Assembly: GCF_009829925.1 (NCBI RefSeq)
Contig: NZ_SNVJ01000015.1
Location: 1 to 64,000, forward strand
From: Teichococcus coralli
GTDB lineage: Bacteria; Pseudomonadota; Alphaproteobacteria; Acetobacterales; Acetobacteraceae
DNA length: 64,000 nucleotides
Direction: 5' to 3'
Shown: positions 62,017 through 64,000 of the stretch, piece by piece
Layout: every line of letters begins with the position of its first letter
Position numbering within the stretch: position 1 is the stretch's first letter
Made by a program: the position numbers and the translations under genes
Notes under the pieces: generated by a model
Database searches by the model: none
The model's input: only the letters and a program-made list of their open reading frames with translations
Told to the model about the DNA's origin: nothing

Positions 62017-62679
62017 GGCTTCGGCGCAATCGCGCGCGCTGGGTTTGGAGGCGCTGTCCCTGAACCAGGGCTTCGAAAACGAAGGTGGGAATCGGGAGGC
62101 ATTCGATGCCTCCGATCGATGGGGGAGGGCCGGGAGGAGCGACGCCTCTCCCGGGCCTTTCACGCCGTCAGGTGGGCATGCAGGATGCTGCCGCCCAGAA
62201 AACAAGCAGGGCGGTGCCGCCCAACGCCTCGGCGATGCGGCCGAGCCGGGTGCCGAGCAGGCGCGACGGAGACGGCGCGCCGATTGCCCAGCCCCGCGCC
62301 GCGTCTCGGTCTTGCCGGGCCGCAATGCGGCGCACCGGGCCACGCGCCGAAGGCAGGAGCCTGTTGACTCGGTTCCGCCTGGATGGCGGTGGCTACTTCC
62401 CGATGCCGGGCCAGGAGACGCTTCGTGCCGGTGCGTCAAACTGCCCATTGAAATCAAGTAATTGTCCGTTTGTCGGAGATTTCACGCCCGGGCTACAGGC
62501 CCATGCCGCGCCATGCCGCGCCATGCCGCGCCATGCCGGCAAGTGCCGGCGCCGCGTTCCGTCCCGGATCCTCCTGTGCAGGGTGACGTCGCCGCCAGAT
62601 CGGCCATGTCCGCGCTTTCATGCATCGGGGGCGCAGGGCCGGCGTTGAGGGCGGCAAGGAAAACCGGAGTTCTCCTGCC
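62017..62679. repeat. Non-coding stretch with hairpins and a 10-bp tandem repeat
   Basis: This 663-bp stretch has no recognised gene. A hairpin GGAGGCAT / ATGCCTCC (62095-62102, 62106-62113) and a second GGGAG / CTCCC stem followed by CCTTT (62131-62160) look like a terminator zone for the EVE gene. At 62501-62539 the unit CCATGCCGCG is repeated four times. Nothing else is identifiable. Confidence 0.6.
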
Positions 62680-62916
62680 ATGCGCATCGCTGTTTTCGCT
62701 GTTCTCGCCCTGGGCCTCACCGCCGCGCTGCCGGCCGCCGCCAAGGAAGGCGGCTGCGCAAAGGATGGTGCCGTGGGCGCGGTGGCCGGGCACTTCGTCG
62801 GCAAGGGCCATGCGGTGGCCGGTGCGGCGGCGGGCTGTGCCGTCGGCGTGCACCGCCGTCACCAGGCGGAGCATCGCCAGGAGCAGCAGCGGCAGAACCA
62901 GGATCCGAAGGGCTGA
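62680..62916 (+). CDS. Small exported glycine-zipper-like protein
   Basis: The 78-residue product has a signal peptide (MRIAVFAVLALGLTAALPAA) and a Gly-zipper-like segment AVGAVAGHFVGKGHAVAGAA with two Cys (GGCAKDG and AGCAVG), then a His/Gln-rich tail. It resembles glycine-zipper domain lipoprotein-type proteins, but has no lipobox. GGAG lies about 10 nt upstream of ATG 62680. It may anchor to the outer membrane. Confidence 0.6.
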   Translation: MRIAVFAVLALGLTAALPAAAKEGGCAKDGAVGAVAGHFVGKGHAVAGAAAGCAVGVHRRHQAEHRQEQQRQNQDPKG

Positions 62917-62928
62917 GGCCCTCCAGGC

Positions 62929-63342
62929 CTAGCGGCCGCCGAACCAGGGCGTGCGGCCGCGCCGGAAGTCGGGTTCGGCGGCGGGGTCCGGGGGCTGGTT
63001 CTGCAGGAAGGGCGTGGGGTCCACGTAGACCTGAACGCCGCTGCCCTGGGACGATGAGTCGCCCGGCATGCCGCGGCGGCGGAAATCGCGCTCGATATCC
63101 TCGTGGCCGAGGTAGCGCCCTTCCCGGTCGTAGTAGCGCCGGACCCCGCCCCCGGCGGACCGCTCGGAGCGGCCTTCGTACCGCCCCCAGGGGTCGTAGT
63201 AGCGAGTCGGGCCGGATGGGTGTCCGCTTTGTCCGTAGAAGCGGCCATGCCCATCGAAATCGGGCCGCGGCTGTGCCTGCGCCGGCTCGGTCAGGCCCAG
63301 CAGCAGTGCCAGCGCCAGGGCGTGGCGTTCCAGTCGTCGCAT
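62929..63342 (-). CDS. Exported hypothetical protein with YYD-type repeats
   Basis: The 137-residue protein has a signal peptide (RRLERHALALALLLGL to QAQP). A mature part with two similar units, RYYDPWGRYEGRSE and RYYDREGRYLGHED, resembles short beta-turn repeats. The C terminus is Pro/Arg-rich. GGAGG sits 6 nt before ATG 63342. No function can be assigned. Confidence 0.6.
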   Translation of the reverse strand: MRRLERHALALALLLGLTEPAQAQPRPDFDGHGRFYGQSGHPSGPTRYYDPWGRYEGRSERSAGGGVRRYYDREGRYLGHEDIERDFRRRGMPGDSSSQGSGVQVYVDPTPFLQNQPPDPAAEPDFRRGRTPWFGGR

Positions 63343-63529
63343 CCGTGCCTCCCTCCACATGCTCAGGCTGCGCGCTTCTGGTGAAGAAAGGCTGAAGCAG
63401 GTGGGGCGTTCCGTGCGGCGGGAGAATCCGGGCAAGAGCCTGCCGGCAGCCGGCTTGCGGTAGTGAAGCCGGGAGGGAGGGCGCCAGGCTGGCTTGCCTT
63501 CCGCTTGCGCCTGCGCCATCCCCGGCGGA

Positions 63530-63880
63530 ATGAGCGATGCGCGCGCCCTGTGCCGGCTGGACGAGATCCCGGAGGGAAAGGCCCGCGGCTTTCCAGGTCC
63601 GGAGGGCGGTTTCATCGGCCTGCTGGCGGTGCGGCGGGCCGGGCGGGTGTTCGTCTACGTGAACTCCTGCCCGCATGTCGGTGTGCCGTTGGAGGTCATG
63701 CCGGACCGCTTCCTTGACGGGCCGGGCCGGATGATCGTTTGTGCCGTGCATGGCGCGCGCTTCCGCATCGAGGACGGCTTCTGCGTCTCCGGTCCCTGCG
63801 CGGGGGACAGCCTGGAAGTGGTGGAGGCGCAGGTTGATTCCGAGGGCACCGTCTGGGTGCCGGCGGATGCAGGCACCTGA
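63530..63880 (+). CDS. Rieske-type [2Fe-2S] ferredoxin
   Basis: The 116-residue protein has the Rieske cluster motifs CPHVGVPL (Cys47, His49) and CAVHGARF (Cys71, His74), in a single-domain soluble frame without signal. Such ferredoxins pass electrons to oxygenases or act as stand-alone electron carriers. The start at 63530 (MSDARALCRL) is the Met before the fold; longer frames add residues of no family pattern. A purine-poor upstream context makes the start tentative. Confidence 0.85.
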   Translation: MSDARALCRLDEIPEGKARGFPGPEGGFIGLLAVRRAGRVFVYVNSCPHVGVPLEVMPDRFLDGPGRMIVCAVHGARFRIEDGFCVSGPCAGDSLEVVEAQVDSEGTVWVPADAGT

Positions 63881-63993
63881 AACCGGCGGCCTTCCGTGGC
63901 ACTTGACGTGCCTCAGGGCGGCTTGGCCCAATATGCGCTGAATACGCGGCGCGCCGCCGCATGGGCGGGAAGCGGAACGGGGAGGAACAAGAC

Positions 63994-64000
63994 ATGCCCG
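63994..64000 (+). CDS. First codons of a further gene (cut by window end)
   Basis: ATG at 63994 follows GGGGAGG with a 10-nt gap and opens Met-Pro before the window ends. Too short to assign. Confidence 0.35.

Overview
The window reads as chromosomal DNA of a very GC-rich alphaproteobacterium, most likely a Roseomonas-like member of the Acetobacteraceae (Rhodospirillales). The grounds are base composition, the order hemE / AT-richer gap with DnaA-box-like sites / PPSR kinase / maf that marks alphaproteobacterial chromosome origins, an Aap-type amino-acid ABC transporter, a Bug-type binding protein, a bactofilin and a System I cytochrome c maturation cluster. The genus is an inference; no rRNA or other marker is present. 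I saw no tRNA, rRNA, CRISPR array, prophage or intact insertion sequence.

Layout. 1-4.5 kb: end of the translation cluster (infB, rbfA, a thioesterase, truB, rpsO). 4.5-9.4 kb: aapJQMP with a strong sigma-54 promoter and an odd 108-bp tandem cassette between aapQ and aapM. 9.5-16.5 kb (minus strand): DUF1643, prfB, a secreted RTX/41-residue-repeat protein, PBP1a, a VOC protein. 16.7-23.2 kb: CPA2 antiporter with alpha/beta hydrolase, an unassigned 0.9-kb stretch, Bug protein, AEC transporter, PfkB sugar kinase. 23.5-29.9 kb: bactofilin, lipoprotein, DUF2892, rph-rdgB, peptide-type ABC binding protein, omega-aminotransferase. 30.3-36.9 kb: two hybrid histidine kinases flanking a probable Zur-controlled COG0523/WD40 operon. 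36.9-41.5 kb: glutamine amidotransferase, ClC transporter, catalase-like protein, hemE. 41.5-41.8 kb: probable oriC. 41.8-47.5 kb: PPSR, maf, small envelope proteins, hrcA, a CheZ-like protein with two FliM-like tails, DUF808. 47.6-55.5 kb: MFS/GNAT operon divergent from LysR, AGE-family protein, typA, DUF3775, DUF1194. 55.7-61.2 kb: ccmCDEFGHI on the minus strand, including a 48-codon ccmD. 61.3-64 kb: YCII-EVE pair, small secreted proteins, a Rieske ferredoxin and the first codons of a further gene.

A feature running through the window is a family of intergenic hairpins with a GAATTC-centred palindrome and a conserved CCCCCATCTTTTTTCTG-like arm. Most sit directly behind stop codons, some in tail-to-tail pairs. 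They look like a mobile or homogenised intrinsic-terminator cassette and are the main candidate for something undescribed here, along with the 108-bp cassette and the CheZ-like protein carrying duplicated FliM-type CheY-binding motifs.
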